DNA of 64,000 nt from Halothece sp964463655 (GTDB taxonomy: Bacteria > Cyanobacteriota > Cyanobacteriia > Cyanobacteriales > Rubidibacteraceae). The notes below the pieces were generated by a model, which saw only the letters and a program-made list of their open reading frames with translations, made no database searches and was not told where the DNA came from. Shown here one piece after another: positions 17,114 through 23,993 of the stretch (positions are counted from its first letter, which is position 1; each line of letters starts with the position of its first letter). The position numbers were made by a program, and so were the translations under genes. The stretch is from NCBI GenBank assembly GCA_964463655.1, contig CAYXDG010000004.1:11190-75189 (forward strand). Reading direction: 5' to 3'.

Positions 17114-18301
17114 GTGATCTCATCTAATCCCTCTCCTCTCAATCCCAGTTCAACGATTGCTGATTTAGAAACCTACCAGTATCAAGTCGATGCGGATACA
17201 TCGGGAGAAGTTGTTGCTAATGAGTTTCAAGATCATCCAGATTTACCAGGAGTGATTATTAAAGAGGGAGAAGACGTTCTCGGAGTAATTTCGCGAAGAA
17301 AGTTCCTTGAACAAATGAGTCAACCCTATAGTTTAGAGTTATATCTCCGTCGCCCGATCGCAGTCTTGCTAGAGGTGATACAGGTACAAACTTTAGCTCT
17401 CCCACAAAATTGTCCCATTGACCAAGCGGTTAGGCAAGCCCTGAGTCGCCAGTTAGATGTGCTTTATGAACCGATTCTAGTGCAAAAGGAAAACCTATCC
17501 TTAGAATTGTTAGAGGTTCATCACTTATTGCTAGCTCAATCGAAGATTTTTGCACAAGTGAATAAAATTGTTACACAACAAAGAGAACAGGCGCGAGAGT
17601 ATGCGGAAAACTTAAGGCAAGAACAGGAAAAAGTGAAAGCCTATGCCTCTCAATTAGAGCAAAAGCAGTTAGAAGTGGAAAAACGCAATGAAATACTAGA
17701 GATGCAGCGAGCCAAGCTAACTCGCCAAGCTAACGCCATTTCTGAATTAAATGAACGCTTTGTACAGTTGGGAGAATTACTCTCGAAAGAAGGAAAAGAA
17801 ACTTTTGCCCAAATGCTCAATAGTGTCGAAGCGATTTCTGGTTGTACGGCTCGGATTATGAAAATTGGTGAAGGCTTCAATGAAGAATTGGAATCGGTCA
17901 ATGGCGCAACCAAATTAATTGAGCGTGTCAGTCAACAAGTGCGTAACCTATCAATTCAAGCAGCATTAGTCGCAAATCGTCCTCAAAGTAATGCTCAAGG
18001 ACAGATGAGTGGCTTGAGTCGGATCACCACAGAAATTGGAAATTTAGGCAATAAAACCTTTGAAGCGACTAATGAAGTGAACCAGATTGCTTATCGCCTC
18101 CGTAATCAAATCCAAGAATTAACCAACGCAGCCCAAGAAAGCGAGGATACGGCGCGATCGCTGGTGAAACGCTCTCAGCAAACTCAACAAGCCCTTTCCG
18201 AATTAGAACGCTTGATTAATGAGTATAAAGAAGAAGAGGATACTGGTTTTGACTATAATCAGCCAGAACAAGCAGCATCTCGGGCAAATCTTGCTCAATA
18301 G
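17114..18301 (+). CDS. Soluble coiled-coil MCP-like signalling protein
   Basis: A 395-residue cytoplasmic protein starting with GTG. Residues 20-145 resemble the CBS-like sensor module found at the N-terminus of many cyanobacterial signalling proteins (GEVVANEFQDHPDLPGVIIKEGEDVLGVISRRKFLEQMS...LEVIQVQTLALPQNCPIDQAVRQALSR). Residues 150-215 are a long coiled coil (QREQAREYAENLRQEQEKVKAYASQLEQKQ). Residues 215-380 have the heptad pattern of a chemoreceptor signalling domain (VEAISGCTARIMKIGEGFNEELESVNGATKLIERVSQQVRNLSIQAALVANRP) but without the canonical E-x-x-N-x-L-A-L-N-A hairpin tip. It has no membrane segment. Partners unknown; probably monocistronic or linked to the small gene at 18366. 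Confidence 0.72.
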   Translation: MISSNPSPLNPSSTIADLETYQYQVDADTSGEVVANEFQDHPDLPGVIIKEGEDVLGVISRRKFLEQMSQPYSLELYLRRPIAVLLEVIQVQTLALPQNCPIDQAVRQALSRQLDVLYEPILVQKENLSLELLEVHHLLLAQSKIFAQVNKIVTQQREQAREYAENLRQEQEKVKAYASQLEQKQLEVEKRNEILEMQRAKLTRQANAISELNERFVQLGELLSKEGKETFAQMLNSVEAISGCTARIMKIGEGFNEELESVNGATKLIERVSQQVRNLSIQAALVANRPQSNAQGQMSGLSRITTEIGNLGNKTFEATNEVNQIAYRLRNQIQELTNAAQESEDTARSLVKRSQQTQQALSELERLINEYKEEEDTGFDYNQPEQAASRANLAQ

Positions 18302-18365
18302 TCACCAAACGTTAAAATTAGACTAAAATAGATGAGTTTTACAAGTATCTACAGCAGTATTTTTT

Positions 18366-18563
18366 ATGTTCTTTAGCGAACTGACACCAATCTTAAAAGA
18401 ATTGATGGGACAGCCAATTACCTTTACAGGGGGACTTGTCTCTGGGATTTTACGCCTCAATCCCAATGAAGACCCCCTCAAAAGTTGGCTATCTCAGGAA
18501 GAAGGGAATCCTTCCCCGAGCACTCAAAAAAACACACCTCCCCAAACCATTAAGATTGATTAG
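18366..18563 (+). CDS. Small conserved hypothetical protein
   Basis: A 65-residue protein. The start MFFSELTPILKELMGQPITFTGGLVSGILRLNPNEDPLKSWLSQE looks like a compact alpha/beta module that I believe is conserved in cyanobacteria next to signalling genes; the last 20 residues are Ser/Pro/Thr-rich and disordered. No function known. It lies 64 bases after the coiled-coil gene in the same direction. Confidence 0.6.
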   Translation: MFFSELTPILKELMGQPITFTGGLVSGILRLNPNEDPLKSWLSQEEGNPSPSTQKNTPPQTIKID

Positions 18564-18921
18564 CCAAGATGACATGAAACTTTGGCTGTTTCCCTGTCAT
18601 TAGCGCCAGCAACGATTAGAATGGCTTTAGACATCATGGCAGACCCAATAAAGGAGATTTGATGGGTTCGCACAGTTTTGGTGCGAAAACTCAAGGAATG
18701 TGCTAAAAGAGTTAGACAGTGGCAATCAATTCAGATACTAGAAGGAGAAAGCAAACCAACATGATGGAAAACTTAAATCCCTTCTCTTCTCATCGAAGAA
18801 ATTGCTTCACTCAGCCAAGATTCTGATGATCTAAAGATCAGAAACTTTCCCTTTTTTAGATTTCGGTTAATCTATTCGATCGCGCTTGTGATCAGGGATT
18901 TTAGGAAACTCATTTGATCTG

Positions 18922-18949
18922 TTGTCATTTTTGTAAGAAAAGCTACAAT
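18922..18949 (+). promoter_or_regulatory. Candidate sigma-70-type promoter for sigA
   Basis: TTGTCA (18922-18927) and TACAAT (18944-18949) are separated by 16 bases, 258 bases before the sigA start codon. Pattern match only. Confidence 0.5.
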
Positions 18950-19086
18950 CATGGCTAGGACTTTAAGGGTAAAAACCTCCGATTATCTATCAAGAATTCT
19001 GAACAGATAATAGCTTTTATTTGATGACAGCTTGATCTGTGACCAAAAGTTATCTCTAGGCTCTGCAATTTGATTGAGGAGTTAAG

Positions 19087-19161
19087 ATGACTCAAGCGAC
19101 AAAAGGGAAAAGGACTAAAAATCTAAAGTCCAAAATAGTTCCAAACCAACTTAGTTATTAA
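19087..19161 (+). other. 24-codon upstream reading frame in the sigA leader
   Basis: ATG at 19087 follows GAGGAG with a six-base gap, a better ribosome site than most genes here. The frame MTQATKGKRTKNLKSKIVPN... ends at TAA 19159-19161, 45 bases before sigA. It is basic and has no known relative. MTQA is a common start of cyanobacterial SigA proteins, so this could be a regulatory leader peptide or a severed original N-terminus of sigA. Confidence 0.3.
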
Positions 19162-19206
19162 TCATCATTTTCAGATGAAGACAGCAAGGAGTAAGAGGAA
19201 AACGGC

Positions 19207-20376
19207 ATGATGCAGGTACACGCACTAACTAGCCAGCAGCAAAAAAGCGAACTCGAACGCTTAATTGAAGAGCAAAGTCATGAGACAGCACCCGGAAATT
19301 CGATCGCCCTAGAAGTAGAACCCGCTGATTCTGATCTTGAAAGAGAAGCCCGATTAGCAGCAGAATATCCAGAAGATACCCCACAGAAAGCGACTACTGC
19401 AACCAAAGAAGATAGTAAAAAGAAATCTTATACTGAAGACTCAATCCGTCTTTACTTACAAGAAATTGGTCGGATTCGCTTGCTGCGGGCTGATGAAGAA
19501 ATTGAGTTAGCGCGCAAAATTGCCGATTTATTAGAGTTAGAACGCAAGCGCACTGAATTAGAAGCAACCATTGGCTGTGAACCAACAGATGAGGAATGGG
19601 CGCAAGAGTTGGATTTGCCCTTGTCAACCTTCCGCCGTCGCTTAATGCTAGGACGCAGAGCGAAAGAAAAAATGGTACAGTCTAATTTGCGTTTGGTGGT
19701 TTCGATCGCAAAAAAATATATGAATCGGGGCTTGTCATTTCAAGATTTGATTCAAGAAGGGTCTTTGGGCTTGATTCGCGCTGCAGAAAAGTTTGACCAT
19801 GAAAAAGGCTATAAGTTTTCCACCTACGCCACTTGGTGGATTCGGCAAGCCATCACCCGCGCGATCGCGGATCAGTCACGGACGATTCGTCTCCCTGTTC
19901 ACCTTTATGAAACCATTTCTCGCATTAAGAAAACAACAAAACTCCTCTCTCAAGAATTAGGACGCAAACCCACTGAAGAAGAAATCGCCGAATGGATGGA
20001 AATGACCATCGAAAAATTACGATTTATTGCAAAATCTGCCCAACTCCCCATATCCTTAGAAACCCCGATCGGGAAAGAAGAAGATTCTCGGTTGGGGGAT
20101 TTTATTGAAGCGGATGGGGAAACCCCAGAAGATGAAGTTTCCAAGAGTCTGCTGCGAGAAGATTTAGAAGATGTCCTCGATACCCTCAGCCCCAGAGAAC
20201 GGGATGTTTTACGCCTCCGCTACGGTTTGGAAGACGGACGCATGAAAACTTTAGAAGAGATTGGACAAATTTTTAATGTCACCCGTGAACGCATTCGACA
20301 AATTGAGGCGAAAGCCTTAAGAAAGTTGCGCCATCCCAACCGCAACAGCATCCTGAAGGAGTACATTCGCACCTAA
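19207..20376 (+). CDS. sigA: Primary sigma factor of RNA polymerase (SigA/RpoD)
   Basis: A 389-residue group-1-like sigma-70 factor. After a poorly conserved acidic N-terminus (1-75) come region 1.2 (DSIRLYLQEIGRIRLLRADEEIELARKI), region 2 (SNLRLVVSIAKKYMNRGLSFQDLIQEGSLGLIRAAEKFDHEKGYKFSTYATWWIRQAITRAI) for -10 binding and melting, region 3 (LLSQELGRKPTEEEIAEWME), and region 4 with the -35-binding helix-turn-helix (TLEEIGQIFNVTRERIRQIEAKALRKLRHP). The near-perfect match to the SigA consensus favours the primary factor over group 2 paralogues. ATG codons at 19207 and 19210 are both usable. Confidence 0.92.
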   Translation: MMQVHALTSQQQKSELERLIEEQSHETAPGNSIALEVEPADSDLEREARLAAEYPEDTPQKATTATKEDSKKKSYTEDSIRLYLQEIGRIRLLRADEEIELARKIADLLELERKRTELEATIGCEPTDEEWAQELDLPLSTFRRRLMLGRRAKEKMVQSNLRLVVSIAKKYMNRGLSFQDLIQEGSLGLIRAAEKFDHEKGYKFSTYATWWIRQAITRAIADQSRTIRLPVHLYETISRIKKTTKLLSQELGRKPTEEEIAEWMEMTIEKLRFIAKSAQLPISLETPIGKEEDSRLGDFIEADGETPEDEVSKSLLREDLEDVLDTLSPRERDVLRLRYGLEDGRMKTLEEIGQIFNVTRERIRQIEAKALRKLRHPNRNSILKEYIRT

Positions 20377-20400
20377 GACGGGCGCTCAATGAGTTAATCG

Positions 20401-20437
20401 CTAAAAGCTGGGTCAAGACTTTTCACCCAGCTTTTAG
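20401..20437 (+). terminator. Hairpin downstream of sigA
   Basis: A 13-base perfect stem (CTAAAAGCTGGGT at 20401-20413 with its complement at 20425-20437) lies 24 bases after the sigA stop. The following TTATGTTATCTTTT is T-rich rather than a pure T-run. Confidence 0.7.
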
Positions 20438-20463
20438 TTATGTTATCTTTTGCTATAGGTTGA

Positions 20464-20490
20464 TTAAACTTCGGGCTTCCCAAAGTTTAA
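20464..20490 (-). terminator. Hairpin downstream of the hli gene
   Basis: A 12-base stem with one mismatch and a three-base loop (arms 20464-20475 and 20479-20490). It sits 16 bases past the hli stop on the minus strand. No clear T-run follows, so it may protect the 3-prime end rather than terminate. Confidence 0.5.
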
Positions 20491-20506
20491 CGGATCGCGA
20501 TCGAGC

Positions 20507-20656
20507 TTACATTAAGCCCCAGAAGTGAAGAACACCTTGTCCACTAAGGAGTTCGGTGATTAAAGCAGCCACGAAGCCGATCATTGCTAAGCGACCATTC
20601 CAGTTTTCTGCAGATGTGTTGAACCCAAATTTGAAATCGTTACGGTTTTCTTCCAT
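20507..20656 (-). CDS. hli: High-light-inducible protein (HLIP/Scp), single helix
   Basis: A 49-residue thylakoid protein of the chlorophyll a/b-binding-like superfamily: start MEENRNDFKFGFNTSAENWNG, with the diagnostic helix ENWNGRLAMIGFVAALITELLSGQGVLHFWG. The ExxNGRxAMIGF chlorophyll-binding signature (Glu and Asn ligands, Arg for the ion pair) is intact. HLIPs bind chlorophyll and carotenoid and protect photosystem II assembly intermediates under stress. It converges with sigA; hairpins for each gene lie between the two. Confidence 0.95.
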   Translation of the reverse strand: MEENRNDFKFGFNTSAENWNGRLAMIGFVAALITELLSGQGVLHFWGLM

Positions 20657-20753
20657 GATGACCTCTTAATGATGATGATAGATGCTATTGCAATCAACTC
20701 TGTAAATAAATGTAACTAAATATTGCAAAAAAAGCAATCCTCTATAAGGAATA

Positions 20754-20782
20754 GTGACAGATAATCTTTAGGTGTGTATAAT
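20754..20782 (+). promoter_or_regulatory. Candidate promoter for the DUF3593-wecG pair
   Basis: GTGACA (20754-20759) and a perfect TATAAT (20777-20782) are 17 bases apart; the start codon at 20800 follows 17 bases later, implying a very short leader. Confidence 0.6.
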
Positions 20783-20799
20783 AGTAATCTTTTAGATCA

Positions 20800-21108
20800 A
20801 TGTTAGATCAACAAATGCTGTTCGGCGCTTCTCTGTTTCCCTATTTGGGTTTTCTCTGGTTTGCCACGCGATCAAGACAATTTCCCCGTTTAACGCTCAT
20901 TGGGTTCTATGTGCTGCTAATATTTGTGTTGGTAACGATTCCCGCAGGGATTTACGCTCAGCGTGTGTATGGAGAATCTTTAGCCAATGTGGACTGGTTA
21001 CATGGCAGTGCGGAGGCGTTTCTGACCCTGTCTAACATTCTAGTCGCCTTGGGGTTTCTTCAAGCAATTCAACGCGGGGAAAAGGCTTCTTCTGACGAAA
21101 AACAATGA
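20800..21108 (+). CDS. DUF3593 membrane protein
   Basis: A 102-residue protein of the DUF3593 family, found in cyanobacteria and plants, function unknown. Three predicted membrane helices: residues about 8-22 (LFPYLGFLWFA), 30-52 (LTLIGFYVLLIFVLVTIPAGIYA) and 70-90 (AEAFLTLSNILVALGFLQA). The loop RVYGESLANVDWLHGSAEAFLT is the conserved part. Its stop overlaps the start of the glycosyltransferase gene by four bases (ATGA), so translation is coupled. Confidence 0.85.
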   Translation: MLDQQMLFGASLFPYLGFLWFATRSRQFPRLTLIGFYVLLIFVLVTIPAGIYAQRVYGESLANVDWLHGSAEAFLTLSNILVALGFLQAIQRGEKASSDEKQ

Positions 21109-21854
21109 CTTTCTCTTCAGACTCCACTACTCCCCGACCTGCCAAGGTGCTAGGTATTCCTGTTCATTTGCTAGACAATTATACTGAGTGGTTACAAACT
21201 CGTTGGCAACAAGGAAAAGGGACTCATGTGGTCACCTTAAATGCAGAGATGGTTATGCTAGCGCGAAAAGACTCAGACCTCGCCAGCGCGATCGCCAAAG
21301 CAGATTTAGTGATTCCAGACGGAGCAGGGGTCATCCTTTCTTTACGCCTACAGGGAGAACAACAGCAACGCTGTCCTGGCATTGAACTCGCCGGAAATTT
21401 GCTCAGTGGGATTGGTGAAGAAATCACCCAAGGCAAAAGTTTTTTCTATGGAGGTGTGCCAAGGAGAGCCGAAGCAGCCGCGAAATACTGGCGAGAGCAA
21501 TTTCCGAACTTGGCGATCGAGACAGAACACGGTTATCTCTCAGCTTCCGAACAAATGGAACTTTGCCAGCGCTTAAGCCAACAACAGCCCAAATTGATTT
21601 TAGTGGCTTTGGGCGTTCCCCGCCAAGAAACTTGGATCGCAAAAAACCGTCATCTTTGCCCACAAGCAATTTGGATGGGTGTGGGAGGCGCTTTCGATAT
21701 TTGGGGAGGGGCAAAAACCCGCGCTCCTGCTTGGTTTCGGGAACATCATCTCGAATGGTTGTATCGGCTTTATCAGGAGCCTTCCCGTTGGCGGAGGATG
21801 CTAGTTTTACCCTCATTTGCCTTCGCCACCCTCGTCAGGGGAAATCGCGGTTAA
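21105..21854 (+). CDS. WecG/TagA/CpsF-family glycosyltransferase (GT26)
   Basis: A 249-residue GT26 enzyme transferring a sugar (typically ManNAc or ManNAcA) to a lipid-linked acceptor in surface polysaccharide synthesis. Family motifs: HVVTLNAEMVMLARKDSDL near the N-terminus, ADLVIPDGAGVILSLRLQG (the catalytic-domain T-x-N-x-x...PDG signature), KSFFYGGVPRRAEAAA, LILVALGVPRQETWIAKN and WMGVGGAFDIWGGAKTRAPAWFREHHLEWLYRL. Probably membrane-peripheral at the cytoplasmic face. Coupled to the DUF3593 gene; it overlaps the convergent hypothetical gene by four bases at its 3-prime end. Confidence 0.9.
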   Translation: MTFSSDSTTPRPAKVLGIPVHLLDNYTEWLQTRWQQGKGTHVVTLNAEMVMLARKDSDLASAIAKADLVIPDGAGVILSLRLQGEQQQRCPGIELAGNLLSGIGEEITQGKSFFYGGVPRRAEAAAKYWREQFPNLAIETEHGYLSASEQMELCQRLSQQQPKLILVALGVPRQETWIAKNRHLCPQAIWMGVGGAFDIWGGAKTRAPAWFREHHLEWLYRLYQEPSRWRRMLVLPSFAFATLVRGNRG

Positions 21855-22198
21855 CCAGCGACTTTATCTAACAATTTCCATTGAGAATAGTCCACCAGTG
21901 CTTCTTGCAATAAATCAAACATTTGACGACAGTGATTGTCGGTTTGCAAGGGAAGCTCTTCATTTTTCATCACTAAATTCATCCGAATTGCTTCAGCAGT
22001 GGCAGTAGTGCGATCAATCAACACTTCTGCGGTTACTAACTTCTGAAAGGGAGCGCGGTCAGGCATTTCTCGCGCCATAATATATTCTCCCGTGTCATAA
22101 ATAATTTCTAGGTGACAGGATTCTAAAATTTCCATGAGGGAGGTTTGGAGTCGCTCTAAAGGAATCGCAACTGAAAAGGTGCAAGTATATCGAGCCAT
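21851..22198 (-). CDS. Conserved cyanobacterial hypothetical protein
   Basis: A 115-residue soluble protein, alternating beta and alpha (ARYTCTFSVAIPLERLQTSLMEILESCHLEIIYDTGEYIMAREMP; then VTAEVLIDRTTATAEAIRMNLVMKNEELPLQTDNHCRQMFDLLQEAL). The pattern suggests a small ferredoxin-like or polyketide-cyclase-like fold. I recognise it as a conserved cyanobacterial family but know no function. It ends inside the last codons of the convergent glycosyltransferase gene. Confidence 0.7.
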   Translation of the reverse strand: MARYTCTFSVAIPLERLQTSLMEILESCHLEIIYDTGEYIMAREMPDRAPFQKLVTAEVLIDRTTATAEAIRMNLVMKNEELPLQTDNHCRQMFDLLQEALVDYSQWKLLDKVAG

Positions 22199-22331
22199 AA
22201 TCTAACGGGGAGTTATCATGTTAACGGTTTCACCCCTAATCTTATCGAATCTTGATCAGACCTCTACAAGTGCTTGACAATTCCACAACTGACAACTCAA
22301 AATTCATCATTGGTTATTGGTTTCTAGAAAG

Positions 22332-22406
22332 AATCCCCCCTAGCCTGAAGAAGGGGGGAAAATAACAAATAACGATCCCCCTAGTCCCCCTTCATAAGAA
22401 GGGAAG
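22332..22406. repeat. Two C/G-tract palindromes in an intergenic region
   Basis: Two hairpin-forming blocks of the CCCCCCT...AGGGGGG kind lie in tandem just before the nitrilase-family gene, separated by AATAACAAATAAC. Related palindromes occur at 23936-23976, 25975-26005, 52671-52718 and 60653-60712 in this window; they look like a dispersed cyanobacterial palindromic element. Confidence 0.7.
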
Positions 22407-22418
22407 AAATAACAACTT

Positions 22419-23231
22419 ATGAAATCTTATCTAGCTGGAGCTATTCAGATGACCAGTCAACCTGACTTGGAAAAAAACTTAGTGGCGGCTGCCGATTTGG
22501 TAGAATTAGCGGTGCGACGTGGAGCTCAGTTGGTTGGTCTGCCTGAAAATTTCTCTTTCTTGGGAGAGGAGACCGAGAAAATCAAACAAGCTGATGCGAT
22601 CGCCGAGCAAACACAAGCCTTTCTCAAAATCATGGCGCAACGTCATCAAATTACCATCATCGGCGGTGGTTTCCCCATTCCTGTGGCTGAGGGAAAAGTC
22701 TCTAACACAGCGCTAATGATTAATCCCAATGGAGAAGAAGTCGCTCGTTACGAAAAAGTTCATCTCTTTGATGTGAATCTTCCCGACGGAAACACCTATC
22801 AAGAATCAAAAACTGTCCAAGCAGGTGCATCTGTGCCAACATTGTCTGATTCCCCTGATTTGGGCAAAATTGGGCTGTCTGTGTGCTACGATGTGCGTTT
22901 CCCCGAATTGTACCGTCAACTGTCTAAACAGGGCGCAGAAGTGCTTCTCATCCCTGCTGCATTTACCGCTTACACAGGAAAAGACCATTGGCAAATTTTA
23001 TTACAAGCCCGCGCGATCGAGAATACCGCTTATGTCATTGCACCCGCCCAAACTGGAAACCATTATGGACGACGCTACAGTCACGGTCACGCCATGATTG
23101 TTGATCCTTGGGGAATTGTCTTAAGTGATGCTGGAGAAGAGCCAGGAGTCGCGATCACGGAAATCAATCCCTCACGCTTAGCACAAGTCCGCCGTCAGAT
23201 GCCATCTTTAGAACATAGTGTGTTTCTTTAA
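22419..23231 (+). CDS. Carbon-nitrogen hydrolase (Nit/omega-amidase family)
   Basis: A 270-residue nitrilase-superfamily amidase. The Glu-Lys-Cys triad is visible: Glu in LVGLPENFSFLG (about residue 42), Lys in EVARYEKVHLFDVN (about 111) and Cys in KIGLSVCYDVRFPELYRQ (about 153). The Nit-branch box GRRYSHGHAMIVDPWG and the closing ITEINPSRLAQVRRQMPSLEH are present. By analogy with Nit1/omega-amidase it may deaminate damaged glutathione or alpha-ketoglutaramate-like amides, but substrate assignment inside this superfamily from sequence alone is uncertain. Monocistronic. Confidence 0.88.
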   Translation: MKSYLAGAIQMTSQPDLEKNLVAAADLVELAVRRGAQLVGLPENFSFLGEETEKIKQADAIAEQTQAFLKIMAQRHQITIIGGGFPIPVAEGKVSNTALMINPNGEEVARYEKVHLFDVNLPDGNTYQESKTVQAGASVPTLSDSPDLGKIGLSVCYDVRFPELYRQLSKQGAEVLLIPAAFTAYTGKDHWQILLQARAIENTAYVIAPAQTGNHYGRRYSHGHAMIVDPWGIVLSDAGEEPGVAITEINPSRLAQVRRQMPSLEHSVFL

Positions 23232-23298
23232 GCAAGTGACCAGTTAGCAATTTCTAACATAACTAATCAATAAATCATAGTTGGGTGAGGATTGATTA

Positions 23299-23337
23299 GT
23301 ACAGGTGAGAGCTTGTCGAAAAGCCGTTCACCTGTAC
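23299..23337 (+). repeat. Ten-base-stem hairpin after the nitrilase-family gene
   Basis: GTACAGGTGA (23299-23308) pairs with TCACCTGTAC (23328-23337). No T-run follows, so it is either a weak bidirectional terminator between the convergent genes or a small palindromic repeat. Confidence 0.55.
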
Positions 23338-23376
23338 ACCAGCGACTGGTGAAGGAATTATTAATTATTAATTGAT

Positions 23377-23847
23377 CTACACTTCTCCGCGAATTTCTTG
23401 GATCACGCCATCTTTAATCACCACTTCGACATTCATCTTCCGCACCAGATTATCCCCCACTTGTACGCGGACAAAACTATCCATTTGTCCTTGATTCACT
23501 TCTTGTCCTTCTTCTAATAACTGTACCTGTTGTAGTTGTTGCAGTGCTTGATTTTTTTGTTCAGTGAGTTTGCTTTTTTGTTGGTTGACCTGATTTTGAA
23601 TGCTTCTGAGTTGTTGTTGTACTTGTGGATCGCTAGGATTGCTTCCTTGTTGGGTCACCTGTGCGATCGCGTTTTGTCCTTGGGTTTCTAACTGTTGTAA
23701 CTGTCCATCCTGTTGATTAATCTGGGATTGTAACTGTTGTTGGACTTCTTCTTTCCAACGTTGCGTAACAATTACTTTTAAGTTAATCGGACGCTTAATT
23801 AATAAATTCTGATTACCTTCGCTCATTTTCTCTTCTAAGTTAACCAT
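23377..23847 (-). CDS. YlqD-family protein
   Basis: A 156-residue protein of the YlqD family, whose function is unknown. The conserved parts are the N-terminal KRPINLKVIVTQRWKEEVQQQLQ and the C-terminal beta segment SFVRVQVGDNLVRKMNVEVVIKDGVIQEI. In between is a very Gln-rich coiled coil (residues about 45-120), with runs of Gln such as QQLQSQINQQDGQLQQLETQ. An internal ATG would give a start seven codons later. It is followed downstream by the convergent nitrilase-family gene. Confidence 0.85.
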   Translation of the reverse strand: MVNLEEKMSEGNQNLLIKRPINLKVIVTQRWKEEVQQQLQSQINQQDGQLQQLETQGQNAIAQVTQQGSNPSDPQVQQQLRSIQNQVNQQKSKLTEQKNQALQQLQQVQLLEEGQEVNQGQMDSFVRVQVGDNLVRKMNVEVVIKDGVIQEIRGEV

Positions 23848-23935
23848 GACACACTCCAGACACGAATAAGATTGAGATTTCTACTAACACGAACGGTTGT
23901 TCGCTTTTGTCCCCTAAAAGCTAGGTGAGATCAAA

Positions 23936-23976
23936 CCTCTCTTCGCTCCCTGATTAAGGAGGGTTGGGGGGTCGAT
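23936..23976. repeat. C/G-tract palindromic element
   Basis: CTCTCTTCGCTCCC...GGAGGGTTGGGGGG is an imperfect palindrome between the ylqD and acyl-ACP synthetase genes, related in style to the others listed at 22332. Confidence 0.5.
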
Positions 23977-23993
23977 CGATTGGCAAAATAACT

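Larger units (their letters stand above)
18564..19206. other. Long sigA 5-prime region
   Basis: A 643-base stretch without a recognised gene ahead of sigA. It holds a good promoter candidate (18922-18949) and a short ATG frame with a GAGGAG ribosome site at 19087-19161. The first half (18566-18780) shows only scraps of reading frame and no recognisable protein. A leader of about 250 bases on the sigA transcript is implied if the promoter is real. Confidence 0.5.

Noticed and set aside
19394..19627. 77-codon minus-strand frame inside sigA
   Set aside because: Antisense to conserved sigma regions, with no recognisable protein features.
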